Origin: Yersinia enterocolitica subsp. enterocolitica
Lineage (GTDB): Bacteria; Pseudomonadota; Gammaproteobacteria; Enterobacterales; Enterobacteriaceae
Direction: 5' to 3'
Assembly (NCBI RefSeq): GCF_901472495.1
Contig: NZ_LR590469.1
Span: forward strand, 2,108,001-2,172,000
Length of the DNA stretch: 64,000 nucleotides
Positions 1 through 9,441 of this stretch are shown here, piece after piece. Each line of letters opens with the position of its first letter. Within the stretch, counting starts at the first letter, position 1. The position numbers and the translations under genes are program-made. Under the pieces are notes generated by a model. The model had not been told where the DNA came from and ran no database searches. It saw nothing but the letters and a program-made list of their open reading frames with translations.

Positions 1-176
1 ACGATATCTACGCCAACACGTTCCAGTGCCTTAATTTGAGCAACAGTCGCAGCAACATCAGTGGTCTTGGTATTGGTCATCGATTGCACTGTAATCGGCG
101 CACCATCGCCAATAGGTACTTTTCCGACGTAAATCCGCGTCGATTTACGGCGGATAATTGGGGATTCGTTATGCAT
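1..176 (-). CDS. ispG: IspG, 4-hydroxy-3-methylbut-2-enyl diphosphate synthase (N-terminal part only)
   Basis: This is the 5' end of a gene that runs off the left edge of the window. Reading leftwards from the ATG at 176 gives MHNESPIIRRKSTRIYVGKV followed by a PIGDGAPITVQSMTN stretch, the usual IspG N-terminus. IspG is the [4Fe-4S] enzyme of the penultimate step of the MEP isoprenoid pathway in the cytosol; its cluster cysteines lie outside the window. A GGAG ribosome-binding site sits just upstream of the ATG. It lies downstream of rodZ and pilW on the same strand, the usual enterobacterial order. Identity is secure although only about 58 codons are visible. Confidence 0.93.
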   Translation of the reverse strand, partial: MHNESPIIRRKSTRIYVGKVPIGDGAPITVQSMTNTKTTDVAATVAQIKALERVGVDI

Positions 177-296
177 TACACACTCTCCTTTACAGTCGTG
201 TAGTTTTCGCAACGCAGTCGTCTTTCAAAACCATTATCCTTCACGAGACAATAGCCATTTGTTAGATCCACAGTGTTGTTTGTCAAAAACACAATA

Positions 297-1313
297 TTAC
301 TCTACACCGACAGTCAGGCGGGCTACGCGATTAGCCTTAATAAACTTACTCAAATCTACTGGGTTACCCTGATACGTAATCGTTAATGCACCCGGAGCAC
401 CAATGGTCAGCTTATAGGGCGCTTTCCCTGATAGATTGAGGGTCGCGCCCCCTTTTTGGATACCACTAAATAATGTTTTCCCGCTTGCATCGACAACCTG
501 TAACCAACAATCAGCAGTGAAATTCATAACTAATGAATCGGCTGATGATGTCGTACCAGTCACTCCAGCATCTGCTGTAGGTAATGGTGGTTGCGCGGTA
601 GAAACACTTGGCAAGGGGGCCTGACTTGGAGAAACAACCGCAGACTCCGCTGAAGTTGTTCCTTGAGGTGCTGTTGTGTTGACACCGTTGTTCGCCGTAT
701 CTGCTGGTGCTGCACTGCTCGTCGCAGGTACAGTACCATTTTCTGTTGGTGTAGACGGCTGGCTATTCGCGACCGGAGCTTGAGTATCCACCGGGTTCGC
801 AGGATCGCTATTATCATCGGATAGCGGCACAGATTGACCGCCATTTTGCGACAGTTGAGCAGAAGACTGATCAGCCATAGTGACTATTTCTGCTTGCTGT
901 GCCTGATGATTTTGCCACCACCATGCCCCTGTCAGACCGAGCACAACCAACACAATAAGCCAGGTGAAACTCATCAACCAGCCATCACGTTTTTTATGCT
1001 TTTTGCCCAATGAAAAACTTTGCATCGGGGCAACTTTTGCCGCTCTGATCGGCGCTTGTTTTGCCAACATAGGCAAGAGTTCATCTTCGGGAAGGTGAAC
1101 CAGTTTAGCGTAAGAACGAATGTAGCCACGGTGGAATGTCGAGGCGAGATTAGCTTGAGCTTTATCCTCCTCAATATCACGGATTGTGGATACTTTCAGA
1201 CACAGACGTTCTGCAACCATCTGCTGAGTTAGCCCTAGCGCTTCACGGGCTTGACGCAGGCGCACACCTGTCGTCTCTGGAACAGTTTGATCTTGGGAGG
1301 CTTCAGTATTCAT
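297..1313 (-). CDS. rodZ: RodZ, cytoskeletal/cell-shape membrane protein
   Basis: 338 residues with the three-part RodZ build. Residues about 15-85 are a Cro/CI-like helix-turn-helix domain (GVRLRQAREALGLTQQMVAERL), which in this family binds MreB rather than DNA. A short basic stretch (KKHKKRDG) precedes one membrane helix at about 113-134. A long Ser/Thr/Pro/Ala-rich periplasmic linker (about 145-255) leads to a C-terminal beta domain. The family links the MreB cytoskeleton to the Rod elongation complex to keep rod shape. The start overlaps the end of pilW by 11 bp, so the two are probably co-translated, with ispG downstream. Nothing looks broken; the linker is the least conserved part, as usual. 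Confidence 0.95.
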   Translation of the reverse strand: MNTEASQDQTVPETTGVRLRQAREALGLTQQMVAERLCLKVSTIRDIEEDKAQANLASTFHRGYIRSYAKLVHLPEDELLPMLAKQAPIRAAKVAPMQSFSLGKKHKKRDGWLMSFTWLIVLVVLGLTGAWWWQNHQAQQAEIVTMADQSSAQLSQNGGQSVPLSDDNSDPANPVDTQAPVANSQPSTPTENGTVPATSSAAPADTANNGVNTTAPQGTTSAESAVVSPSQAPLPSVSTAQPPLPTADAGVTGTTSSADSLVMNFTADCWLQVVDASGKTLFSGIQKGGATLNLSGKAPYKLTIGAPGALTITYQGNPVDLSKFIKANRVARLTVGVE

Positions 1314-2052
1314 TAGCTAGAAAATGCTGGTACTGTTTGGATTGTGGAAAACTTCGCGCAAGCTGCTTGCCATAGCGTTGAACACTATCTTGACGGCCTG
1401 CTAGCGCGGCGAAACGAATTTGTAACCATAAACTTTCAGCACTGGCTGGAAGTACATGTTGATAAACATCCAGTAATAATTGCGCCTGAGCGCGATTCCC
1501 TTCTCCAAAATGCCTTTGAGCTTCTGCAAGCAGCGGCTCACCTTTATCCGGATCATACTTCAATGCCCGACTCAAGAGTACCCGAGCCTGGTCATTTTGA
1601 TTAGCCCGTAAAAAGCAATATCCAGCGTTTTCCAGACTATCTGCAACCTGACCATAATCAGGCGACAATACAGCTGCGCTAAACTGTTGTTGGGCCGGTA
1701 CATACTGCCCTAAACTACACAGAAACGCACCGTAATTATTCAGTACAGTGCCATTTCCTGGTGCCAGTTTCATCGCTTGCTGATAGCGCTGCTCTGCTGC
1801 ATCGTTTTCACCGATGCGTTGCTCATAAAAAGCCATACCCAATTGAGCGCGATAATCCTGTGGATCTGCCGCTACAGCCTTTTCAAGATTCTGCCGCGCA
1901 GCAGTAAGATCACCTTGCGCCAGATATTCTAAACCCAGTTGTAAACGTGTCTGCCCGGCGGCGGATTGGCTCACTTTTTCCGGCGATGAACCAGAACAAC
2001 CCGCCAATACAGTCGCTATCAGGCAAACTCTCCACAGTCTTGTCAGCTTCAT
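1303..2052 (-). CDS. pilW: PilW/PilF, type IV pilus biogenesis lipoprotein with TPR repeats
   Basis: 249 residues beginning with a lipoprotein signal peptide; the lipobox LAGC puts the lipidated cysteine near residue 19. The rest is made of TPR helices (for example LGLEYLAQGDLTAARQNLEKAVAADP and NYGAFLCSLGQYVPAQQQF). The PilF/PilW family helps secretin multimers assemble in the outer membrane during type IV pilus formation. It is the first gene of the pilW-rodZ-ispG run, with rlmN upstream on the same strand. The length is normal. Whether this organism makes a type IV pilus cannot be judged here. Confidence 0.9.
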   Translation of the reverse strand: MKLTRLWRVCLIATVLAGCSGSSPEKVSQSAAGQTRLQLGLEYLAQGDLTAARQNLEKAVAADPQDYRAQLGMAFYEQRIGENDAAEQRYQQAMKLAPGNGTVLNNYGAFLCSLGQYVPAQQQFSAAVLSPDYGQVADSLENAGYCFLRANQNDQARVLLSRALKYDPDKGEPLLAEAQRHFGEGNRAQAQLLLDVYQHVLPASAESLWLQIRFAALAGRQDSVQRYGKQLARSFPQSKQYQHFLANEY

Positions 2053-2079
2053 GCTTACTCAATTGTCCTTATTTGTGAA

Positions 2080-2152
2080 AATACCCGTCGTCTGCAAGCT
2101 ACAGCTACGTTAATCGCTGCACTTACCCGAATCAGGCACTTATGTTATCCCC
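2080..2152. repeat. Degenerate half ERIC-like repeat
   Basis: Between pilW and rlmN a stretch begins with ATACCCGTCGTCTGCAAGCT and continues through TTACCCGAATCAGGCACTTA, matching one half of the ERIC elements found intact elsewhere in this window. The other arm is not recognisable. It may be an eroded copy; confidence is low because only one arm can be matched by eye. Confidence 0.4.
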
Positions 2153-2246
2153 ATTAATGACTTTTGAATAACCTTTTTGTATCGGTTACCTAACAAATTA
2201 TAAGTTGAATAACAAATAGTTATGCACAAACTAATGGCATCGTGAA

Positions 2247-3437
2247 TCAGACTGTTTTAATGGCGATAGGTTCACCGGCCATTTTCTTTTTCAAGGTACG
2301 CTTGGTGCGATCGATCACCTCACCGGCCAATTGACCACATGCCGCATCGATATCATCACCACGGGTCTTACGGACGATAGTGGTAAATCCGTATTCCATC
2401 AATACCTTAGAAAAACGATCCACCCGGCTGTTTGAGCTACGACCATAAGGTGCTCCCGGGAACGGGTTCCATGGGATCAAGTTAATCTTACACGGCGTGT
2501 CTTTTAAACATTCTGCCAACTGATGAGCTTGCTCAGTGCTGTCATTGATGTGATCCAGCATAACGTATTCAACCGTAACCCGCCCACCATTGGCATTCGA
2601 TTTTGCCAAATAACGGCGAACAGCGGCCAGGAAGGTTTCAATATTGTATTTACGGTTGATAGGCACGATTTCATCGCGGATATCATCCGTCGGTGCGTGT
2701 AATGAGATTGCTAAGGCAACATCAATCATATCGCCCAGTTTATCCAGCGCTGGTACCACACCAGAAGTCGACAATGTCACACGACGTTTGGATAAACCGA
2801 AACCAAAATCGTCCATCATGATATCCATAGCCGGAACCACGTTATTCAGGTTCAATAAGGGTTCGCCCATCCCCATCATCACCACGTTAGTGATCGGACG
2901 GATACCGGTTGCCTTTACTGCACCGATAATCTTGGCCGCACGCCATACCTGGCCGATAATTTCTGATACTCGCAGGTTACGGTTGAAGCCTTGTTGTGCG
3001 GTTGAGCAGAATTTGCATTCTAATGCACAGCCCACTTGAGATGACACACACAGCGTCGCGCGGTCGCCTTCCGGTATATACACCGTTTCGACTTGCTGAT
3101 CGCCGACTTTGATGGCCCATTTAATGGTGCCATCGGTTGAGCGCTGTTCTTCCGCCACTTCGGGGGCACGTATTTCAGCTACCCGCTGTAACTTGGCGCG
3201 CAACCCTTTATTAATGTCGGTCATTTGCTCGAAATCATCGTAGCAATAGTGATACATCCACTTCATGACCTGATCTGCACGGAAAGGCTTCTCACCCATT
3301 TCGGCAAAAAATTCGCGCATTTGCTGACGATTTAAATCAAGTAGATTGATTTTGCTGGTTGCTGGTGCTGCAACCGCGTTGTCAGACAGGGGGGCAGCAT
3401 CAATTGGCATTGATGCAGTTAATAATTGTTCAGACAT
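2247..3437 (-). CDS. rlmN: RlmN, dual-specificity 23S rRNA A2503 / tRNA A37 C2-methyltransferase
   Basis: 396-residue radical SAM enzyme. The cluster-binding CxxxCxxC motif is C137, C141 and C144 (CALECKFC), followed by the MMGMGEPLLN loop and a C-terminal Cys near 367 (DDIDAACGQ), the residue that is transiently methylated in this family. RlmN methylates adenosine 2503 of 23S rRNA and adenosine 37 of some tRNAs. The N-terminal 30 residues before INLLDLNRQQM are weakly conserved, so the start could be slightly later, but the given ATG is the only good one near the domain. It lies between ndk and pilW, the normal enterobacterial arrangement. Confidence 0.96.
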   Translation of the reverse strand: MSEQLLTASMPIDAAPLSDNAVAAPATSKINLLDLNRQQMREFFAEMGEKPFRADQVMKWMYHYCYDDFEQMTDINKGLRAKLQRVAEIRAPEVAEEQRSTDGTIKWAIKVGDQQVETVYIPEGDRATLCVSSQVGCALECKFCSTAQQGFNRNLRVSEIIGQVWRAAKIIGAVKATGIRPITNVVMMGMGEPLLNLNNVVPAMDIMMDDFGFGLSKRRVTLSTSGVVPALDKLGDMIDVALAISLHAPTDDIRDEIVPINRKYNIETFLAAVRRYLAKSNANGGRVTVEYVMLDHINDSTEQAHQLAECLKDTPCKINLIPWNPFPGAPYGRSSNSRVDRFSKVLMEYGFTTIVRKTRGDDIDAACGQLAGEVIDRTKRTLKKKMAGEPIAIKTV

Positions 3438-3523
3438 GAGTTGTCGTGGCCTCGTTGTTACACTTTACGGCGCTGCGCTTTAAACCGGGTACGGCTTTCG
3501 AAACGGCGATGAATAAATAATAG

Positions 3524-3557
3524 AACGCCCCGGCAGAGATGTCTCCACCGGGGCGCA
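3524..3557 (-). terminator. Probable terminator downstream of ndk
   Basis: A strong GC-rich hairpin, CGCCCCGG pairing with CCGGGGCG across a loop of about 14 nt, lies between the ndk stop and the rlmN start. Read in the ndk direction it is followed by a T-rich but interrupted tail (TTCTATTATTTATT), so it is a reasonable factor-independent terminator or a stable 3' end. Confidence 0.6.
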
Positions 3558-3664
3558 GCATTGTACAAATTTTAAAGCATGGATTCCATGATTGGAAAGG
3601 CGTGTAGGCAACTTTATTGTTTCAGTTGATTAAATAGCCCAACCTAATTCATAAAATCAATTAA

Positions 3665-4090
3665 TTAGCGGGGGCAGATTTCATTTTCGCTGAAGAAATA
3701 AGCGATTTCACGCTGAGCCGATTCAACTGCATCAGAACCATGTACCGCATTCTCGGTGAAACTATCGGCGAAATCTGCACGCAGAGTGCCTGCCAGTGCG
3801 TTGTCTGGGTTGGTTGCACCCATGATATCACGGTGACGTTGAACGGCATTTTCGCCTTCCAGAACCTGAATCATAACCGGGCCTGAAGTCATAAACTCTA
3901 CCAAACCATCGAAGAATGGGCGGCCTTTATGTTCAGCGTAAAAACCTTCAGCTTGTTCTTTGGTCAAATGCAGCATTTTTGCAGCAATAATTTTGAAACC
4001 AGCACTTTCAAAACGCGCATAAATGGCACCAATGTTATTTTTGGCAACAGCATTAGGTTTGATAATGGAAAAAGTACGTTCTACAGCCAT
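3665..4090 (-). CDS. ndk: Ndk, nucleoside diphosphate kinase
   Basis: 141 residues, the normal bacterial length. It starts with the family's RTFSIIKPNAV strand and carries the catalytic histidine as H117 in NAVHGSDAVESA. Ndk transfers the terminal phosphate of ATP to nucleoside diphosphates through a phospho-histidine, balancing (d)NTP pools in the cytosol. In related enterobacteria ndk is followed upstream by pbpC; here a 2.5-kb accessory gene separates them. It appears to be a single-gene unit with its own terminator hairpin before rlmN. Confidence 0.97.
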   Translation of the reverse strand: MAVERTFSIIKPNAVAKNNIGAIYARFESAGFKIIAAKMLHLTKEQAEGFYAEHKGRPFFDGLVEFMTSGPVMIQVLEGENAVQRHRDIMGATNPDNALAGTLRADFADSFTENAVHGSDAVESAQREIAYFFSENEICPR

Positions 4091-4383
4091 GATAACCTCT
4101 ATTGGATTTCTAATATTGACCGGACTCGGAACCCGCCCCGTGAAGAGCTATTTAGCAGGCAAACAGTTCCTTTACTACAAAATTATGCCGACCCTGTACA
4201 GTGGCCGCAGATTATATGTGTGCTGTTAGTGCTTGCATATGGGAATTACAACATTTTATTAAAAAATATTTATCTTTATTCCTCATTTTTATGCACAACT
4301 CACACTTTTAATCATAATCAGCGACTTAGTAGCTTTGACTTCCTCTATTGGCAGCACACACCGCCGTGTTGCGAAAACTAACG

Positions 4384-6894
4384 TTAAAACTCCTCGGCAA
4401 ACTTAAAACCTACCTTGTTTTTCACGATAGCTGATGGTTCGCTGATAACATCTGAAATCAGTGAGCGTCTACCTTTAGCTTTCAGATAAATCGCTAAAGC
4501 TTTGATTGCCGCAGTCCCCGCGCCTCTTATGGTACCTTCAGCCGCTGGATGCAATACATAATCAGGATGAGACAGTGAACCCGCAATGCCAGAATCATGC
4601 TCATTGATATCAATTGCCATTGTAATACTCACCACCCTTCCTGCTAAACGGACGATGACGTAGATATAATCATCACGACTGCTTCGTAACCAGCTCTGGG
4701 CAACATCACTGACCAGGCAGGCCGCCTCAATGGTGGTGGTAGCCTCAATAGAGGTGACAACGTCCAGACGGGAGGCTGTCTCAGTGACAGTGGCAGTCTC
4801 AATGACAGAATCAGCCTCACTGGAGATGTCATCTTCATCGAAGGGCATATCGGTGACTTTACCTGAGGTAGCCGACATCAATAATTGCTTTTTAGCCTGA
4901 TAATATGTCTGCCGCCATTCCTCGATGACAGGCAGAACATTCAGCCTGGCAGATTGCGTTTCCGCAGTAATACCGCTAATCAACTCTACCTCAAATTGCA
5001 AATCAGGATCGTTCACCCATTGCCCCTCACGGCGTATGCGTGGAACCGTCTCAACTAACTGAAAATTTTGCAGCGCTAACTCATAACGTCCCAAGGGGTA
5101 TTGCTGAATGATGACTGGGGGAGATGCGACCTGTTGAGATGTCTGATTCTGCATATAATCTGCATAACTCAGTTGTGAAAAATTAAATGCCGTTTTTATA
5201 TGAATCATGTTGTCTGTATTTTCTGCCAGATTCGCTCGGACATTTTCAATCAAACGCCTTTCTGACTCGCTATTTGATGCAGCATGGCCGATGTTCCCCT
5301 CTCTCAAAATTCGCTCAATAACCCGACCAAAATTATCCGCATTCCAGGTATCTATACTGTCACCAAATAGCAACGTAAAATCGGTCAAAATATTGAGAGT
5401 CCACTCAACACAATATGGAATTATATCGCGACGCTGGCGCATTAGATGAGGTAGTATCTGATCCTTTACCGAGACATTGCAGGCCCGTGCTGTGGCTGGC
5501 ACCGTTAATGACCCTCCTTGCATATTAATAGTAATATGAGTGAGCCAGCCTCCAACTCCGGAGTTGAAGGTTGCGAAAGGAACTTCAAATTCTATTGGAC
5601 TATTATTCATTTTCGGTAAAGGTTTTGCACTACCGCTGATTTGCAATATTTTGTTATCTGGGTTATTAAAGAAATCATAAACACTCTTTGCCACCCTATC
5701 GACTTGATTACAGTTGTCCTGAATAACATAATTATAAATATTTATAATTGGAATAAGCCAACAAGCTGCTGTTCCCAGGATACTCCGTTCAGAGCGAGCC
5801 TCAGCTTTCTCTGCCGTCAGAATGACTTTATTCACCACCAAGGCTTGATCCTCATTAAAGTTATTAATAGTCACATTTATATTAATCAAACCAAAATCAA
5901 ATAAAGAACCGACCAGTGGTGAAATATACACCGCTTTACTATCTTTGGACTCAATAAATTGCACTTCAGAATAACCACCATTAAATCGTGATAAAAATGA
6001 TAATCTATCACTGCCTTTTCTTAGCGCAAAAATAAAACTATTATTTAGGAAGGTGTTGTGTATGTATATTACAGCTCGCCCTATAACCTTGAAAATCCCG
6101 CCATCAAAAAATTCTATTGAGAAATTATCCTCACCATTTAAATCAAAACTAATTAATGACTCTTTATATTTAATCCTATCATCTAACCAATAAGAGCCAA
6201 AAGCCTCTCCCAGCGGAATGGATTGATTCCCTTTGATAATGCAGTATTGATCACAAATAAAGTGCTCTTTCTGAGAAACCTTAATACTCGTGATGCTATC
6301 ATTCATTCCTATTTTTTCTAATTCTTCATAAGCAAAATCATCCGTCAGAACAAAATATTTTCCACTGTAGTTATTATCTTGATAAACAGTGACTTGTGTA
6401 TTAGGTGGGATTTTTATAGAGTTAACTCTATCATTCAGTGGATTCAAAATATGATGTTGACCAAGAGAGAGATCACTTGAGTGATAAAGATCTATTCGTT
6501 CGTTACCCGATAAACATATTGACTCCCCGCCAAAATCATCAGTTTCATAAAAGCAGGCGGCACTTCTGATTTTAAAAGATCTGATAGCATCATTTAAATC
6601 TGCCCAGCGGCGAGAAAGGTATAAATCGACACTTTCCTTAAAGGTGAAATTCTTGCCGGAAAAATTGATATCCTGAAAGGCAGTAACCACCATGCCGGGA
6701 GGAATAGCAATAGATGAAATCCGATCATTCCATTCCATTTTAAGGTCGCTAACCGCCTGACCTTGAGTAGCACAAATAGATTTCCCTTGAAAACCTTCAT
6801 CAGCAAAAAAACATATTTTAGGTTGTTCAGCAAAAACATTAGTTATTAATACTATCAAAAATAAAATCATAAATAAAATGTTATTAATCATCAC
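4384..6894 (-). CDS. Large exported protein with beta/gamma-crystallin-like repeats and a GNAT-like C-terminal domain; function unknown
   Basis: 836 residues. The start ATG pair follows a good AGGAGG site and begins a clear signal peptide (hydrophobic to about residue 22, cleavage near VFA-EQ). Residues about 26-210 contain two related segments (ICFFADEGFQGKSICA... and ACFYETDDFGGESICL...), each with an NDRISSI/NDRVNSI, PPG/PPN-xxVT and DxNxSGKxF pattern typical of beta/gamma-crystallin or I36-inhibitor-like double Greek keys. The middle (about 215-690) is unrecognised. A Thr/Ala/Glu-rich stretch leads to a C-terminal 110 residues with RGAGTAAIKAL and SAIVKNKVGFKF, resembling the acetyl-CoA loop and last strands of GNAT acetyltransferases. 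The gene is AT-rich in its N-terminal two thirds and more GC-balanced at the 3' end, and it interrupts ndk-pbpC synteny, so it is probably acquired. A secreted toxin or effector is a guess. Confidence 0.8.
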   Translation of the reverse strand: MMINNILFMILFLIVLITNVFAEQPKICFFADEGFQGKSICATQGQAVSDLKMEWNDRISSIAIPPGMVVTAFQDINFSGKNFTFKESVDLYLSRRWADLNDAIRSFKIRSAACFYETDDFGGESICLSGNERIDLYHSSDLSLGQHHILNPLNDRVNSIKIPPNTQVTVYQDNNYSGKYFVLTDDFAYEELEKIGMNDSITSIKVSQKEHFICDQYCIIKGNQSIPLGEAFGSYWLDDRIKYKESLISFDLNGEDNFSIEFFDGGIFKVIGRAVIYIHNTFLNNSFIFALRKGSDRLSFLSRFNGGYSEVQFIESKDSKAVYISPLVGSLFDFGLININVTINNFNEDQALVVNKVILTAEKAEARSERSILGTAACWLIPIINIYNYVIQDNCNQVDRVAKSVYDFFNNPDNKILQISGSAKPLPKMNNSPIEFEVPFATFNSGVGGWLTHITINMQGGSLTVPATARACNVSVKDQILPHLMRQRRDIIPYCVEWTLNILTDFTLLFGDSIDTWNADNFGRVIERILREGNIGHAASNSESERRLIENVRANLAENTDNMIHIKTAFNFSQLSYADYMQNQTSQQVASPPVIIQQYPLGRYELALQNFQLVETVPRIRREGQWVNDPDLQFEVELISGITAETQSARLNVLPVIEEWRQTYYQAKKQLLMSATSGKVTDMPFDEDDISSEADSVIETATVTETASRLDVVTSIEATTTIEAACLVSDVAQSWLRSSRDDYIYVIVRLAGRVVSITMAIDINEHDSGIAGSLSHPDYVLHPAAEGTIRGAGTAAIKALAIYLKAKGRRSLISDVISEPSAIVKNKVGFKFAEEF

Positions 6895-7052
6895 ACTATC
6901 CTCCTACCACAAATAACGATATGGAGTACCCATGCGGTGCTAATTTATCTAACAAATAAAAACTTTGAAATTATTTTATTTATCACAAAAACATTAATTA
7001 ATGATGAAATATAAAAGTAAGCTATAGGTTATCAGTAATTAATTTAAAATAT

Positions 7053-9392
7053 TTATTCTACACGAAATAATAGATTAGCCACCTGCCCGCTTTCATCTAA
7101 TACATTAAGCTGATGGCGACCGGGCACTGATAAGGTTTGCACCCATGATTGGTCATGCTCAGTGACGGCAACTTGTTCCCCGTCAAGGAACCACCAATGT
7201 TGGCCCAGCCCCCCCTGAGCCGTCAGGCGCAGATCCAGACTATTTTGGCCCGGTAAGCGCTTAAGCACTGCCCCATCGCGTATTCCCAGAATCAACAGCG
7301 GTGCTGCATCTATTCCACCTTGAGGTGAGCACTCACTGCTGGCCGCAGGCAATCGATGATTTCGGCGCTCTGTCATCGGTAGCCAGGGTTCAAGTGGCAA
7401 GGGCCACAATGCTAATGCGACCGGCATAGCGCCCTGGCAATCAGCAGCGACTCGCTGGCCTTGTGGATTCAACCAAATAGTGAACTGGCCGCCTTGTGAA
7501 TTTTCCTGACCCGGTGCTGCCAGGGTGGGCGGCAAAGTGCCATCCAGAACCCAGCTTTGTCGACGTTGGCGGCAATTAGTGTCTCCGGCCGCCAAAGGTT
7601 GACCACCCGGCCAGCAAATCTCTTCGCGACTGACAGACGACGGTTTTGGATCAAGAGGTAATTGACGACCATTTTGCTGTAAGCTCGTCATCAGTAAGTT
7701 ATTGACTTGATTGAGGATAGGGATGGCAGTGGCATAACCAAACTGTCCAGCGACCGGGGTACCATCTGGCCGACCGACCCACACGCCAATGGTATAGCGC
7801 GCATTAATGCCAATCGCCCACGCATCACGGTAACCATAGCTGGTGCCGGTTTTCCATGCCAATGGCACCGTGGCGGGCAAAATATCGTCCGGTAATGGTC
7901 GGGCTTCCCCCGCCATGATTCGCCGGGTAATCCATGCCGCGCCGGCGGAAAACAAACGCCGTTCCTGTATCTGCTGTTGTGACTCGAAGCGCAACGTTGC
8001 CGCCATGCCGCCCCGCGCAAAAGCACTGTAGGCTGCGACTAATTGATCCAGCCGTGAACCTGTACCGCCGAGGATCACCGCCAAACTGGGTTCACTGTGC
8101 AGCGGGAAACGTAAGTTCAAACCGCCATTACGTAAATTAGCGGTAAAACGCTTCGGGCCATAAGCTTCGAGTAATTGTACCGCTGGCAGATTTAAAGAGC
8201 GCACCAAAGCCTCGCTGGCACTGACCGGGCCGTGGAAACCGGTATCAAAGTTACCGGGTCGATAATCGCCAAACTGGCGCGGCACGTCTTGCAGCAGTGA
8301 TTCTGCATGAATTAGGCCATCATCTAAGGCCATAGCATACAGAAATGGTTTGAGTGTGGACCCCGGCGAGCGCCAGGCGCTAACCATATCTACATGCCCG
8401 AAGCGGCGGTCATCTTGAAAATCAACCGAACCGAGGTAAGCACGCACTTTCATATTGGTATGGTCGACCACCAGCAATCCCAATGAGGTTTTCTCTGGGA
8501 GTTGGTGACGCCAACCTGCGGTCATATCTTCTAATTGCCGCTGTAAACCGGCATCCACCGTAGTTTGAATCACTTCCCGTTGATTACCACGGGTTAAGCG
8601 TCGGGCCAATAATGGCGCTAATTGCGGCACCTGACGCGGTGCCAGCCAGATATCTTCTTGTTTGATATCAGCCACCTGCTCAGCCGACCATACCTGATAA
8701 TCGGCCAGCCGACTTAACACTTTATCGCGCGCGGCTTTAGCTCGCAACGGGTAGCGATCTGGGCGCAAGCGGCTCGGTGCCTGGGGCAACGCGGCCAATA
8801 GCGCGGCTTCTGCCGGCGTTAATTGTGAAGGGGGTTTACCCAGATATGTCCAACTGGCCGCGCCAATGCCTTGCAACGTACCACCGAAAGGGGCGCGATT
8901 AAGATAGATTTCGAGGATTTGATCTTTAGAAAAGTGCCATTCCAGCTGAGCCGTTCGCCACACCTGGCGCAATTTACCGGCTAACGTGCGGGGATGTGGG
9001 TCAATCAGGCGGGCAACTTGCATCGAAAGTGTACTACCACCAGACAGAATCTTACCTGCGCGCAAATCCTGCCAGGCGGCGCGGGCCAGTGCCAATGGAT
9101 TCACTCCGGGATGAGAATAGAACCAGCGGTCTTCAAAGGTCAGCAGCGCTTGCAGGTAATAAGGGGAAACCTCTTTCAGCGTCACCGGATAACGCCAAAC
9201 CCCGTCAGCATCGGCAAAACGCCATAACGGTGTCCCATCCTCGGCGACCACTACCCGCGCCACCTGCACTTCAGTCAGTGGCAGCGGCCAGCGCTTATCC
9301 GCCAGCCACAAGATAGCCGGAAACAGCACCACCATAAGCGCCAGCACCCAGATCTTACGGCGATGACGGGAAAAGCACATTTTTAGCATCAA
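7053..9392 (-). CDS. pbpC: PbpC, penicillin-binding protein 1C
   Basis: 779-residue bifunctional class A penicillin-binding protein. A short cytoplasmic tail and membrane helix (about 12-31) precede the glycosyltransferase domain with its catalytic glutamate at E87 (TFEDRWFYSHPG). The transpeptidase domain shows STLK (S345, K348), SLN (about 399-401) and KTG (514-516). A C-terminal BiPBP_C-type beta domain follows from about residue 690. It polymerises and may cross-link peptidoglycan at the inner membrane. It is followed on the same strand after yfhM, its normal partner: yfhM encodes a periplasmic alpha-2-macroglobulin thought to work with PBP1C in defence and repair. All catalytic residues are present. 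Confidence 0.95.
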   Translation of the reverse strand: MMLKMCFSRHRRKIWVLALMVVLFPAILWLADKRWPLPLTEVQVARVVVAEDGTPLWRFADADGVWRYPVTLKEVSPYYLQALLTFEDRWFYSHPGVNPLALARAAWQDLRAGKILSGGSTLSMQVARLIDPHPRTLAGKLRQVWRTAQLEWHFSKDQILEIYLNRAPFGGTLQGIGAASWTYLGKPPSQLTPAEAALLAALPQAPSRLRPDRYPLRAKAARDKVLSRLADYQVWSAEQVADIKQEDIWLAPRQVPQLAPLLARRLTRGNQREVIQTTVDAGLQRQLEDMTAGWRHQLPEKTSLGLLVVDHTNMKVRAYLGSVDFQDDRRFGHVDMVSAWRSPGSTLKPFLYAMALDDGLIHAESLLQDVPRQFGDYRPGNFDTGFHGPVSASEALVRSLNLPAVQLLEAYGPKRFTANLRNGGLNLRFPLHSEPSLAVILGGTGSRLDQLVAAYSAFARGGMAATLRFESQQQIQERRLFSAGAAWITRRIMAGEARPLPDDILPATVPLAWKTGTSYGYRDAWAIGINARYTIGVWVGRPDGTPVAGQFGYATAIPILNQVNNLLMTSLQQNGRQLPLDPKPSSVSREEICWPGGQPLAAGDTNCRQRRQSWVLDGTLPPTLAAPGQENSQGGQFTIWLNPQGQRVAADCQGAMPVALALWPLPLEPWLPMTERRNHRLPAASSECSPQGGIDAAPLLILGIRDGAVLKRLPGQNSLDLRLTAQGGLGQHWWFLDGEQVAVTEHDQSWVQTLSVPGRHQLNVLDESGQVANLLFRVE

Positions 9393-9441
9393 AGGTAACT
9401 GGCTCCCCCTTTGCTGACCGCCGCAAAAGGGGAGTAAGTGT

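Noticed and set aside
5641..5904. Plus-strand frame antisense to the crystallin/GNAT gene
   Set aside because: AT-rich by-product of the antisense strand, with no ribosome-binding site.
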